Positions 33,052 to 42,177 of a stretch of 64,000 nucleotides of DNA are shown one piece after another. Source of the DNA: Salinigranum salinum. Lineage in GTDB: Archaea > Halobacteriota > Halobacteria > Halobacteriales > Haloferacaceae. The number at the start of each line of letters is the position of its first letter. Positions within the stretch are counted from its first letter, which is position 1. A program made the position numbers and the translations under genes. Where the stretch lies: assembly GCF_009176545.1 (NCBI RefSeq), contig NZ_VTOJ01000002.1:558001-622000 (forward strand), written 5' to 3'. The notes beneath the pieces were generated by a model, which made no database searches, was not told the origin of the DNA, and saw only the letters and a program-made list of their open reading frames with translations.

Positions 33052-35229
33052 TCAGCGATAGCCCAACAGACGGAGGCCGTTCAGAGAGACGACGACCGTC
33101 GATCCCTCGTGACCGATTACAGCGAGCGGAAGCGGAATTCCGCTCAGAAGGATCGTCCCGACCATTAGCCCGATCGCACCGAACGCGATGGCGAGGTTGA
33201 TCGTGAGCGTCCGGCGAGTCTTCCGTCCCAATCCAAGGACGTACGGGATTTTGCCGAGGTCGTCACCCATCAACACGACGTCGGCGGTTTCGAGCGCGAC
33301 GTCCGTCCCGGCACCACCCATCGCGATCCCGAGGGTCGCTGTCGCGAGCGCCGGTGCGTCGTTGACACCATCACCGACCATCGCCACGTTCTCGTGGCGA
33401 GCCACCAGTTCCTCGATCGTTCTCACTTTCTCCTCTGGGAGGAGTTCTGCTTGCACTTCGTCGATCCCGACCTCCTCTGCGATCCGCTGTGCCACCCGTT
33501 CGTTGTCACCCGTCAACATCACGATCTGGTCGACGCCGAGGGACCGCAACTCGGCGACCATCTCGGCCGCCCCCGGACGCAGGCTATCAGTGAAGGCAAG
33601 CCAACCGAGCACGCGAACAGTGTCGTCCGTCTCCCGAGCGACGAGGACACTCGTTTTTCCCTCCGCCTCGAGTGACGCCAGCCGCTCTAATCCACGCTCG
33701 ACCCCGTCAATCGCGCTATCCGCGACGACGGTCTCGAAGTAACTCCGGTTCCCGATGTGAACCGTCGCGTCTCCAACCGTCGCTCGAACACCCTTTCCAG
33801 CAGCCGCCTGAAATCCACGCGCCTCGACGACATCGAGGGATCGGTTCTTTGCCGCAGTGACAGTCGCTCGTGCCAGGTGGTGCTCAGACCGGGCCTGGAC
33901 CGCAGCTGCGAGCGCGAGCAAGTCGTCTTCGCCCGAGGCCTTGTCCAGCTCTCCATCGCGGACGATCACGTCCGTCAATTGCGTGTTCCCCTCCGTGAGT
34001 GTCCCCGTCTTGTCGAACGCCACGGCGTCGATGGTCGCCGCCGTCTCGACGTGCTCACCGCCCTTGAACAGAACGCCCTGCCGCCCGCCCGAGGCGATAG
34101 CCGACAGGACCGCAGCGGGCGTCGAGATGACGACTGCACACGGCGAGGCGGCGACCATGAGCGTCATCGCCCGGTAGAACGTACTCGTGAACTCACTGCC
34201 GAGGGCGAGCGGGACGGCGATCGCCGCAACCGTGAGTCCGAACACCCCCAGTACGTACGGTTGTTCGAGTCGGTCGATGAGCCGCTGGGTAGGGGCCTTC
34301 TCGCTCTGGGCGCGCTCGACCATGTGGATGAGACGGGTGATAGCTGACTCGTGAGCTTCCCGCGTGACCTCGATCTCCAGGCTCCCGGTCTCGTTGATCG
34401 TTCCACCGAACACCTCGTCGCCGGGTGCTTTCGAGACTGGCATCGACTCGCCGGTGAGCGAGGCCTGATCCACCGCGCTCTCTCCGGTGGCGACGACGCC
34501 ATCGAGCGGAATTCGGTCACCCGGGCGGACGATGAACACGTCACCGACCTCGACCTCGTCGATGGGCATCGTGACCTCCTCACCGTCACGCAGCACCTGT
34601 GCGGACTCGGGCCGCATCTCGACGAGGGATCTGATCGCCCGCCGCGAGCGCCCGATGGCGTAGTGCTGGAGCGTGTTCGACAGCGAGAACAGGAAGAGGA
34701 GCATCGCTCCCTCGAACGGGGCGCCGATGGAGAGCGCGCCGAGTGCGGCGACGATCATCAACAGGTCGATGTCGACAGCGTGGTGACGAAGCGTCTCGAT
34801 CGCTCCTTTGAGCCCGTACCACCCGCCGAAGACGTACGCGACACTGTAGCCCGCCCATCCCAGCAGTTGTGGACCGTCGAGCCATCCCGTCACCAGGCCG
34901 GTGACCATCCCAGCGAGAGTCAATGCGACGAAAACGGCTTCTCGCTGTAGGTCCGCCCGCGTACTCACGTCGTCCGAGGAGGACTCTGCCTCGTCTCGAA
35001 CGGCGACGTCGTGGTCTCGAACCAGTCGTTCGAGTTCGTCTCTGGTGACGACGCTCTCGTCGTACGAGAGACGAACACGCCCGGTTCGGAACGAGACGTC
35101 CGCATCGTGAACACCCGGTGTGGCTTCGAGCGCTCGTTCGACTGACCGGGCTCCTGCTTCGCCACGCCCACCCCGTCGCTCGACGGGGAGCGTGCATGTC
35201 GACTGTGCGGCTATGTCCGGTTGTGCCAT
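33052..35229 (-). CDS. P1B-type heavy-metal-translocating ATPase (P1B-4-like)
   Basis: 725 residues from ATG 35229; a GTG at 35238 is possible. Domains in order: an N-terminal HMA-like ferredoxin fold (about 10-75) that lacks the CxxC metal site (CTLPVERRGGRGEAGARSV); paired helices; actuator with SLTGESMPV (TGE); an SPC motif in MVAASPCAVVIST; FDKTGTLTEGN (phosphorylated Asp); MLTGDNERVAQR; and MVGDGVNDAPALA. The last membrane helix has IGHEGSTVVVSLNGLRLL. SPC plus HEGS is characteristic of the P1B-4 group (Co, Zn, Cd or Fe export by family knowledge). A UspA gene follows divergently spaced upstream, perhaps a stress module. Confidence 0.9.
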   Translation of the reverse strand: MAQPDIAAQSTCTLPVERRGGRGEAGARSVERALEATPGVHDADVSFRTGRVRLSYDESVVTRDELERLVRDHDVAVRDEAESSSDDVSTRADLQREAVFVALTLAGMVTGLVTGWLDGPQLLGWAGYSVAYVFGGWYGLKGAIETLRHHAVDIDLLMIVAALGALSIGAPFEGAMLLFLFSLSNTLQHYAIGRSRRAIRSLVEMRPESAQVLRDGEEVTMPIDEVEVGDVFIVRPGDRIPLDGVVATGESAVDQASLTGESMPVSKAPGDEVFGGTINETGSLEIEVTREAHESAITRLIHMVERAQSEKAPTQRLIDRLEQPYVLGVFGLTVAAIAVPLALGSEFTSTFYRAMTLMVAASPCAVVISTPAAVLSAIASGGRQGVLFKGGEHVETAATIDAVAFDKTGTLTEGNTQLTDVIVRDGELDKASGEDDLLALAAAVQARSEHHLARATVTAAKNRSLDVVEARGFQAAAGKGVRATVGDATVHIGNRSYFETVVADSAIDGVERGLERLASLEAEGKTSVLVARETDDTVRVLGWLAFTDSLRPGAAEMVAELRSLGVDQIVMLTGDNERVAQRIAEEVGIDEVQAELLPEEKVRTIEELVARHENVAMVGDGVNDAPALATATLGIAMGGAGTDVALETADVVLMGDDLGKIPYVLGLGRKTRRTLTINLAIAFGAIGLMVGTILLSGIPLPLAVIGHEGSTVVVSLNGLRLLGYR

Positions 35230-35366
35230 GTCGTACACGTCTCACTGGGTGTCTATCGTCTGGAACCGACGAGGTCCCCCGACATCGATTCGATAGGAGG
35301 TGCCGCGTCGAACGTTCGTCCGGAACCTGGTTCTCTTCGGTACACTCGATACAGCCGAGCAAAAGG

Positions 35367-35795
35367 TCATCGGATGATGGTCACTGGTTGTTGGCCGCTT
35401 CGCGTCACCGTTTCTGCCACGCTCCCGAGGAGTGCCCGTTCGATGCCGTCTCGACCGTGGCTCCCCATAATGAGCTGATCGATGTCGTGTTCGTCGGCGT
35501 AATCGAGGATCTCACGCGCTGGCCGACCGACCGCTGTCACGGTCGTGAGTTCGACGTCGAATTCGTCGGCGATTGCTCTCGCGTCTTCGTGTATCGTCTC
35601 GGCTCTCTCCTGCGCTGTCTCGTACCATTCGTTAGCAGCGGGGAGCCCACCGGTCTCCGCCACAAAAATCGAGTCGACTGGATTAATCACGTAGATCGTC
35701 GTGACCGACGCGGTTGGAAAGGTCTCGAGGGCGTAGCGTAACGCACGCTCAGCGAGTGGTGAGCCATCGATAGGGACGAGAATCGTCTCCGGCAT
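35367..35795 (-). CDS. Universal stress protein UspA family
   Basis: 142 residues, complete UspA fold: MPETILVPIDGSPLAERALRYAL at the start, TAVGRPAREILDYADEHDIDQLIMGSHGRDGIERALLGSVAETVTRSGQQPVTII at the end. The ATP-binding signature GSHGxxGxxxxxxGSVAE is intact, so it probably binds ATP. It lies 137 bases upstream of the P1B ATPase on the same strand and could share regulation with it. Confidence 0.93.
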   Translation of the reverse strand: MPETILVPIDGSPLAERALRYALETFPTASVTTIYVINPVDSIFVAETGGLPAANEWYETAQERAETIHEDARAIADEFDVELTTVTAVGRPAREILDYADEHDIDQLIMGSHGRDGIERALLGSVAETVTRSGQQPVTIIR

Positions 35796-36081
35796 GACAG
35801 TAGCTTGCCATGCGAGGACATATGAGCATACCGTCTTGGTGTGGTACGGCGATGGAGCCTCTCTGTCGCGTCGATGCGACCGCCCCGACGAGCCGACGCT
35901 ACACTGACGTCAGATCGTCGCTCCCCCGCAGGTCCCATCGACGGGATCACCTGTTGATCGGGGCTATTTCTTCCAGGTCGTGGATCAGCCAGCTCACGGG
36001 GAGCAGCCACAGCACCAGTACGTTCACCGAGATCGTCATCAGATGGTTGGTGGGTAGTCGTCTCTCACGACACGGACTCGT

Positions 36082-36945
36082 TCAGCCGAACACCCCTGTC
36101 GTATCGCGCCGTCGCCACAGGGCGACACCGACCGTCACGAGTACCAGCAAGAAGAACGTGTACCAGCGGACGACCTGCGACGGTGCGAGCAGTTCGCCGG
36201 GGAGGTTGATCATCAGGTGGAAGAGGACGGCGGCGAGGACGCTCCGGGAGGTGTTGTCGTAGATCCAGGCGTACAGTGTCTCGAGGAAAACGAACGTCGC
36301 GAAGAACCGCCAGACGATCGGCTGGTACGACGCCTGACTGTAGTAGCCCTCCATCAGAAAAAAGGGGATGTGCCAGCTCGCCCAGACGGCGCCGCTGATG
36401 AGGCCGGCTGTGACCGGACTCCAGATGCCCATCAGTCGATCGAGGAAGTAGCCGGTCGAACCCGTCTCCTCGACCAGTCCCGCACCGACCGTGAAGCCGA
36501 AGAAGGCGAACAGACTGAGTGGATTCGTGAGCCGCTGGAACGTCGAGACCGGATCGAACGGTCGTGTCGTGGCCCCGGTCAGGACGGCGAGCCCGCCAGC
36601 GACGACCGTGAGACCGGGATACAGCAGGAAGATCACGACGTACCAGCGCGGTCTGATGCGACGAGGATTACTGATCCGGTCCCACAGTTCGCGGAGACCG
36701 GCCATCCCATCGGACCGACGTATCATCGTGATTCCCCCGATCAGCGGGCTCAACGACCCGAGATAGAACAAGAGGACGTTCGGGAACGTCCAGACGCTCT
36801 CGCCCGAGAGGATGACGAACCCCCAGAACAGCCACGCCCACCCCAGATAGATGGCCACGTACCCCCACAGGCTGACGCTCTCGCGGAGGCGGGAGGCGAG
36901 TCCGTCGCCGGTCGTCATCCCCGATCCACCTTCCGTGAGACTCAT
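36082..36945 (-). CDS. CPBP-family membrane protein with altered motif 1
   Basis: 287 residues, about eight helices. The CPBP intramembrane metalloprotease (Rce1-like) motifs are VEETGSTGYFLDRL, WASWHIPFF and LFHLMINLPG. The usual EExxxR is EETGST here, so the conserved Arg is replaced by Thr. Both Glu and the two His motifs remain, leaving activity uncertain. Its start overlaps the stop of the upstream small membrane protein (36942-36945). Role unknown; CPBP proteins cleave or bind prenylated or membrane substrates and some confer bacteriocin immunity (family knowledge). Confidence 0.8.
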   Translation of the reverse strand: MSLTEGGSGMTTGDGLASRLRESVSLWGYVAIYLGWAWLFWGFVILSGESVWTFPNVLLFYLGSLSPLIGGITMIRRSDGMAGLRELWDRISNPRRIRPRWYVVIFLLYPGLTVVAGGLAVLTGATTRPFDPVSTFQRLTNPLSLFAFFGFTVGAGLVEETGSTGYFLDRLMGIWSPVTAGLISGAVWASWHIPFFLMEGYYSQASYQPIVWRFFATFVFLETLYAWIYDNTSRSVLAAVLFHLMINLPGELLAPSQVVRWYTFFLLVLVTVGVALWRRRDTTGVFG

Positions 36946-37340
36946 CCGCGTTCCGGGGACGCTGTTCCACTTTGCCCCGACCGGGTCTCCTGAGCCAGAT
37001 ACGCACCCAGATATCCACCGATGGCGCTCAGCCCGATGATCCAGGCGAACAGCAGCGGGAACATGACGAAGAGGATAATCGCCAGCTCCACACCACCAGG
37101 AAGTCCGAACATCGAGGCGCGTCCGAGGTACAGCACGAACCCGAGGACCAGTATCAGGACGATGGGGAGGGTCGCGAGTCCACCCGAGATGGCGCCGATT
37201 CTCGCACCGCGCTTGGGGGGCTCCTGCTGGAGGTATCCGGCCGTTCCGCCACCAAACAGTGGCGAAAAGCCCGTGAACGAGAGGGCGATAGTTACGACTG
37301 CACCGAGTACCGCGTTGCGCAATTCAGTTTGATCTACCAT
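36942..37340 (-). CDS. DUF5518-like small membrane protein
   Basis: 132 residues from MVDQTELRNAVLGAVVTIALSF (ATG 37340); an in-frame extension to 37403 has no conserved sequence. Four helices with GGGTAGYLQQEPPKRGARIGAISGGLATLP between them, the Gly-rich hairpin typical of the haloarchaeal DUF5518 membrane family as I remember it. Coupled to the following CPBP gene by a 4-base overlap. Function unknown. Confidence 0.7.
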   Translation of the reverse strand: MVDQTELRNAVLGAVVTIALSFTGFSPLFGGGTAGYLQQEPPKRGARIGAISGGLATLPIVLILVLGFVLYLGRASMFGLPGGVELAIILFVMFPLLFAWIIGLSAIGGYLGAYLAQETRSGQSGTASPERG

Positions 37341-37498
37341 GGAGAACGGTTGGATGGCTGTCGGGTTAGCTCCCATGGGCCGTTCCCGGGAACTGGGAGC
37401 CATCTTCCGAGGAGGTCCGACCCGTGGCTCGATACCGATCTGTCGTCCGAGACAACGGACGAGAACGGTTAACGGGGCTGGCTACGGTAGTGAGTTCG

Positions 37499-38401
37499 AT
37501 GGAGGTCACCCGTCACGAGCACTCGTTCGAGAGTCGGGGCGTCGCCTGTGCCGGCTGGCTCTACCTGCCGGCCGAGGTGACCGATCCGCCGGTCGTGGTC
37601 ATGGCACACGGGTTCGGCGGCGAGCGGACCTGGCGGCTGCCCGCATTCGCCGAGTGGTTCGCCGAACGGGGTCTTGCCGTGTTTCTCTTCGACTACCGCA
37701 CCTTCGGGGCGAGCGACGGAGTGCCGCGCAACCTGGTCGATCCCTTCAGACATCGTACCGACTGGCTCGCCGCCGTCGAGTACGTTCGATCATTGCCGGT
37801 CGTCGACGGGACTCGGATCGCGCTCTGGGGCACCTCGTTCAGCGGCGGGCACGTCGTCGAGGTCGCAGCGCGCGTCGATGCAGTCTCGGCCGTCGTCGCC
37901 CAGATCCCGTTCGTCGACGGTCCCCGGACGGCCCTCCATCGGGTCCACCGTGGAGGTGTCGAATATCTGAAGCGCGGCGTCGCGGCGGGGCTGCGGGACT
38001 TCGGACGAGCGCTCACTGGTCGTCGACCGTACTACGTTCCCCTCGCCGGACACCCGGACGAGTTCGCAGTTCTGAACACGCCTGACGCGCTTCGCGGCAT
38101 TCAGGGGTTGATTCCCGACGACGAAGACTGGGACAACCGCTGTCCCGCTCGGGTCGTACTCACGGCTCTGGCGTACCGACCGGTGGCCCGTGCGAGCGCG
38201 GTCGACGCACCGGTGTTCGTCGCCCAGGCAACGGACGACACCATTATCCCCGAATCGACGACCGACCGACTGGTGCGTGAACTCGACGACGTGGAACGAG
38301 TCAGATATCCGCTCGGCCACTTCGACCTATATCGGGGGGAGCCATTCGAGACGCTCGTCGAACGCGAGACGGAGTTTCTGCTTCGACACCTCCGGGATTG
38401 A
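37499..38401 (+). CDS. Alpha/beta hydrolase
   Basis: 300 residues from ATG 37499 (MEVTRHEHSFESRGVACAGWLYLP). VVVMAHGFGGERTW is the oxyanion-hole HGF motif, IALWGTSFSGGHVVE holds the nucleophile Ser (GTSFSGG), and the acid and base fit APVFVAQATDDTIIP and RYPLGHFDLYRGEPF. The layout matches the X-Pro dipeptidase/dienelactone-hydrolase-like group of haloarchaeal hydrolases. Substrate unknown. Divergent from the DUF5518-CPBP pair. An upstream start at 37424 is open but lacks conserved sequence. Confidence 0.88.
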   Translation: MEVTRHEHSFESRGVACAGWLYLPAEVTDPPVVVMAHGFGGERTWRLPAFAEWFAERGLAVFLFDYRTFGASDGVPRNLVDPFRHRTDWLAAVEYVRSLPVVDGTRIALWGTSFSGGHVVEVAARVDAVSAVVAQIPFVDGPRTALHRVHRGGVEYLKRGVAAGLRDFGRALTGRRPYYVPLAGHPDEFAVLNTPDALRGIQGLIPDDEDWDNRCPARVVLTALAYRPVARASAVDAPVFVAQATDDTIIPESTTDRLVRELDDVERVRYPLGHFDLYRGEPFETLVERETEFLLRHLRD

Positions 38402-38524
38402 TCTGGAATACAGACGTCCAATCGACGACCAGTGACCTTCTCACGCCGAGCCGGTCTCTCGTGCCGATGTCGGTGCCCCCGAGGTTCGAAGTCGGTAATA
38501 GTCAGTGAATGGAGACGAGACGGC

Positions 38525-39280
38525 TCAGCCGACGAACCCGTGTGCGATCCCGGCCGACAGGAGTGTCCCGCGCCGATCGACGAGCCACCCGGTGATGATG
38601 CCGACGAGAAAGACGACCAGCAGGAGCGGCCACGCCGAGACGGGGTAGTAGCCGAGGTGGGCGAGTGAGAAGACGGTAGCCTGGCCGACGATTGCGGTGA
38701 ATCGGCCGTAGCGCTCGGACAGCAGGCTCTGGAGAAAGCCGCGAAAGAGCGTCTCTTCTTGGAACGCCGCGATGGCGAACCCGAAGAACCAACCGAGCAG
38801 GAGGTTGACGACGACCCCGGTTGCCTGCCCCCCAGGGGCGACCACAGATGGCTCCGGCGCTACCCCTGCATCACCGACGGGCGAGAGCCCGGGAACGAGT
38901 GCCATGACCGCCAGCACGCTGGTGACCGTGACAACGAGGACGGCAACGACACCGACGACACCCCACACGAAGTCGCCACGGAGCTGCGACGGGGAGACCC
39001 ACCACGTCCGGAGGTCGACACCGACCCACCGTGTGAAGCCCAGATAGACCAGTCCGACCGAGAGGACCAGGAACACGCCGCCGAGGAACAGGAGGAACAT
39101 CGGGTCGGTGCTGTAACCGCCGCCAAAGTATCGATCCCAGACCCTCACCAAGAGCGCTCGGAGAACGACGAACACCCCGAGGAGGAGCAAGCCCCGGACC
39201 TGTTGGGTTCGGGTTAGGCCGGTCTCTGGAAGCATCGGCGTGGACGACTCGTCGCCTGCCGTGTGGAATCTCGTACTCAT
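38525..39280 (-). CDS. CPBP-family intramembrane metalloprotease
   Basis: 251 residues with about seven helices. All motifs are intact: FQEETLFRGFLQSLLSE (EExxxR), FSLAHLGYYPVSA (FxxxH) and SAGIAHGFVG at the very C-terminus (HxxxN/D-like, ended by the stop soon after His). The last motif is truncated to HGFVG, so the Asn partner may be missing. It overlaps the stop of the anchored protein at 39277-40143. A middle loop (PSVVAPGG region) is polar. Confidence 0.85.
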   Translation of the reverse strand: MSTRFHTAGDESSTPMLPETGLTRTQQVRGLLLLGVFVVLRALLVRVWDRYFGGGYSTDPMFLLFLGGVFLVLSVGLVYLGFTRWVGVDLRTWWVSPSQLRGDFVWGVVGVVAVLVVTVTSVLAVMALVPGLSPVGDAGVAPEPSVVAPGGQATGVVVNLLLGWFFGFAIAAFQEETLFRGFLQSLLSERYGRFTAIVGQATVFSLAHLGYYPVSAWPLLLVVFLVGIITGWLVDRRGTLLSAGIAHGFVG

Positions 39281-40143
39281 ATCAGTGGAATTTTGTTATT
39301 GGTCGCTTCGGTGGCAACGCTCTGGACGAGCGAGGGGACCGACTCCGGCGGTGCACGGTAGTTCCCTCGTCCAGTCTCGAGTTCACCCTCGGTTACTATC
39401 CACCCGTCCCGTGAGCCGACCACCTCGACGGATTGACGATCCGTGTACTCGTTGAAGTTCCAGCCGAACACCCACCAGCTGTTCGTCCCCCGGAGTTCGA
39501 CAGCAACGTACACCGTGGTGTCGGGGTCGGCGTCGTACGAGACGAAGACACGGCCGCCGTACACGTAACACGTCTCTTCCTCCCCTCGGGTCATGAAACA
39601 GGCCGTTTCGGTGCGATTCTCGTGGGGGCGCAGGAGTGGTTCGCTCGTGACCGGTGATCGGGTTTCGATGGTGGCCTCACCCTCGACCCTGGCGTCGATC
39701 TCGACGTCCTCGTGTTCGACGCGGAGGTGACTCTCGTTCGTCGGGTCGTACTCGTCGGGTGGGATGGTCTCCCATCGAACGAGGCGGTCGTCTCTCACGA
39801 CACTGTAGTGGTACGTCGGATCGGTCGGGATCTCGTCCGCTCGAACGCGGAGCATCGGTCCAGCGTCGGTAGCGACAACGTCGTACGTCCATCCGTCCGG
39901 TGTGAACGGGTGTCGCACGTCGGCAGTGTCGAGAAATGAGTCGCCATCTCGGTTCGGGAGCGGCACGAGGATAGTCACGTTCGTAATCATCGCGGAAGGT
40001 GAGATGCGGACCTCGTACGTGTAGTCGCTCCCGTAACTGTCGCGATAGAGATGTTGGGAGTAGAGGAACAACCCACCAACAATTGCGGCGACGACCACGA
40101 GAAACGCGACGAGGACGACGAGGAGTACACGGCGCACGTTCAT
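39277..40143 (-). CDS. Membrane-anchored exported protein, unknown
   Basis: 288 residues from MNVRRVLLVVLVAFLVVVAAIVGG (ATG 40143); a start at 40179 adds twelve residues. One N-terminal helix anchors a long extracytoplasmic domain that is beta-rich, with DTADVRHPFTPDGWTYDVVATD and a Cys pair (TACFMTRGEEETCYV) likely to form a disulfide. N-glycosylation sequons such as NVT, NES and NRT occur. No family recognised. Its last bases overlap the CPBP start, so it is coupled to that protease and may be its substrate or partner. Confidence 0.65.
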   Translation of the reverse strand: MNVRRVLLVVLVAFLVVVAAIVGGLFLYSQHLYRDSYGSDYTYEVRISPSAMITNVTILVPLPNRDGDSFLDTADVRHPFTPDGWTYDVVATDAGPMLRVRADEIPTDPTYHYSVVRDDRLVRWETIPPDEYDPTNESHLRVEHEDVEIDARVEGEATIETRSPVTSEPLLRPHENRTETACFMTRGEEETCYVYGGRVFVSYDADPDTTVYVAVELRGTNSWWVFGWNFNEYTDRQSVEVVGSRDGWIVTEGELETGRGNYRAPPESVPSLVQSVATEATNNKIPLI

Positions 40144-40207
40144 CGATGCACCCCGCTCATCCGAGAACGAACGACCCATGTTGGTGGGGAGGAGTCGGAG
40201 AACATCG

Positions 40208-41101
40208 TCAATCCTCCAGTGAAACCCGCGTTCGATCAGTAGCCGGACGACGCTCCACCCGCCGAGCGTACAGGCTCGTCCCCGCGATCAGGAGGACGAG
40301 ACCGACCACACCCCACGTAAGGAGCGCGTGGGACACGTACATCGCCGTCAACAACTCCCAGTTCAGCGTGTCTCCGAGGAGGACGACGTCGAGGTCGAGC
40401 GGAACCCGGCCGGTCGTCGAGTTGTCGGCCCCGTGCATCACCATCGCGAGGAAGGCACTTCCCCCCGAGCCGTTGAACACCCATGCCAGGAGGATGGAGA
40501 ACGCAACGATGCCGGTGAAGTAGGAGACGACGAGAACGACGGGCCAATCTGCCCGCATCCCGCCGGGGAGAACGAACTGTGGGAGGTGCCAGAGGCCCCA
40601 GAAGACACCGATGACGACTGCCGCCCGAAGTGCCCCGTATCGCGCTTGTAGTTCCGGCTGGGCGAAGCCACGCCAGCCCAGTTCCTCCTGACCGCCGCCG
40701 ATCAGGGTCCCCAGGACGACGCCGAGCACGATACTGAACGGGTCGAACGTGAAGGAGCTCCAGTCGATGGGATCACCGGCGAGCCACCCGACGATACCCG
40801 ACGCGTAGGCCATCCCGAACGGGACTGCGATCGCGAGCACGTACCACTTCGGATGTACCCGCCAGCGGAGGACGTTCTTGAGCCATTCGCGGACGCTCTC
40901 ACCGCTGCTGTAGAGGACCACCCCAGCTGCGACGGCGGGAGCCAGCGGGCCAAGGAAGCCGCCGATGAACCACCACGTCCAGGAGGGCTCCATCCCGAGC
41001 AGAACGATCACGCCTTCGAGACTCCAGGAGATCGCGTACGCCAGGAGAAAGAACGCGGCGATGCGGTGTTGTCCCATCCAGTTCGTCACGACACTGCTCA
41101 T
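40208..41101 (-). CDS. CPBP-family intramembrane metalloprotease
   Basis: 297 residues. The complete CPBP motif set is GGGQEELGWRGFAQPELQ (EExxxR), GVFWGLWHLPQFV and AMVMHGADNSTTG (HxxxN). About eight helices. LRWRVHPKWYVLAIAVP between early helices is the common haloarchaeal pattern for the YdiL/CPBP group. It is the third CPBP protein in 36-41 kb and the most canonical of them. Upstream of the exported protein and CPBP pair on the same strand (28 bases), so all three may form one operon. Confidence 0.9.
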   Translation of the reverse strand: MSSVVTNWMGQHRIAAFFLLAYAISWSLEGVIVLLGMEPSWTWWFIGGFLGPLAPAVAAGVVLYSSGESVREWLKNVLRWRVHPKWYVLAIAVPFGMAYASGIVGWLAGDPIDWSSFTFDPFSIVLGVVLGTLIGGGQEELGWRGFAQPELQARYGALRAAVVIGVFWGLWHLPQFVLPGGMRADWPVVLVVSYFTGIVAFSILLAWVFNGSGGSAFLAMVMHGADNSTTGRVPLDLDVVLLGDTLNWELLTAMYVSHALLTWGVVGLVLLIAGTSLYARRVERRPATDRTRVSLED

Positions 41102-41279
41102 AGTACCATCTCCGCTCCAATCGACAGTAACTCGCGAAGACGGTTCTTAGGAAGTAAGAAACAACTGACAGGACCTACCGGTTTAGAACCACACCTCGAC
41201 AGGGAAGACAGACCATGACCGATATCCGCGACACTGAACGATCGCCATCGAAAGAGCCTGCACCGAGAGCGGACGCAAC

Positions 41280-41960
41280 GTGGCGACGACGCATCCGATG
41301 GTCGGGGGGGCTGCCTTATTCATCGCCGTATACTGGACGCTACTCAGGGAGTGGATGCTCACCTGGGGAGCGACCCCGTCGGAGGTGCACATGCAGTTTC
41401 CAGGCGACGATCTGCTCTCAGACCCGGACGCACAATCGACCATGGCAGTCGATATCGACGCGTCTCCCACCGATGTCTGGCCGTGGCTTCGTCAGCTGGG
41501 ACAGGACCGTGGCGGGTTCTACAGCTACGAGTGGGCAGAGAATCTCGTTGGGCTCGACATCCACAACGCGGATCGGATCGTCGCGGAGTGGCAGGACCTC
41601 TCGGTTGGGGATACAGTCCGACTCGGCCGTGCTGACCGGTTCCCCGACGCGGTCCTGAAAGTGGTCGCGATAGATCCGGCGCAGTCACTGGTCCTACGGG
41701 CTCCCGACGAACCGACGTGGTGGGTCTGGTCTTTCGTGCTCGACCCGGTCAACGAGACGACTACACGACTGCTCGTGCGCTCGCGCATCCGCTTGCCCGA
41801 AAACACGGTGATTCGTCTTGCTGCACGATCCGTACTTGACCCGGTGTCGTTCGTAATGACACACGGAATGCTTCGGGGTATTCAGACACGAGCTGAACAA
41901 CTCGCAAGGCACCGGTCCGACACGAACGACTCCGGCGTAGCAGATTCAGACAGTGAATAG
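41280..41960 (+). CDS. SRPBCC-fold protein with N-terminal membrane helix
   Basis: 226 residues from GTG 41280; ATG 41298 is an alternative that keeps the helix. A hydrophobic N-terminus (GGAALFIAVYWTLLREWML) is followed by WGATPSEVHMQFPGDDLL. An SRPBCC (START-like ligand-binding) domain comes next: MAVDIDASPTDVWPWLRQLGQDRGGFYSYEWAENLVGLDI, VGDTVRLGR and WSFVLDPVNETTTRLLVRSRI. The family binds hydrophobic ligands. The C-terminal 25 residues are polar. It converges on the next gene and their stops overlap by about 15 bases. Confidence 0.8.
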   Translation: MATTHPMVGGAALFIAVYWTLLREWMLTWGATPSEVHMQFPGDDLLSDPDAQSTMAVDIDASPTDVWPWLRQLGQDRGGFYSYEWAENLVGLDIHNADRIVAEWQDLSVGDTVRLGRADRFPDAVLKVVAIDPAQSLVLRAPDEPTWWVWSFVLDPVNETTTRLLVRSRIRLPENTVIRLAARSVLDPVSFVMTHGMLRGIQTRAEQLARHRSDTNDSGVADSDSE

Positions 41961-42173
41961 GCCGGCTACGCCAGCAATTGCGATCAAAACACCGATAGCC
42001 CCGAGAAGCCCCAGATATTTCAGTTCCTCTCGGTAGTACCGGAAGTACGAGAAGAGCCCGAAGAACCCGAAAAAGAACAGCCAGGCGGGTTCGTGAAGCG
42101 CGAAGGCTTGGAGCCCCGTCAGGCCGAACAGCCCGAAGAGACCGATTCGCCAATCCCGCACTGTTTCGGCCAT
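41946..42173 (-). CDS. DUF3796-like small membrane protein
   Basis: 75 residues from MAETVRDWRIGLFGLFG (ATG 42173); the longer frame to 42224 lies within the next gene. It is Phe/Gly-rich with FFFGFFGLFSYFRYY and a final helix. The repeated LFGxxG pattern resembles DUF3796-type proteins. Function unknown. It begins four bases after the stop of the small gene at 42178-42363, so they are probably cotranscribed. Confidence 0.65.
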   Translation of the reverse strand: MAETVRDWRIGLFGLFGLTGLQAFALHEPAWLFFFGFFGLFSYFRYYREELKYLGLLGAIGVLIAIAGVAGLFTV

Positions 42174-42177
42174 CGGT

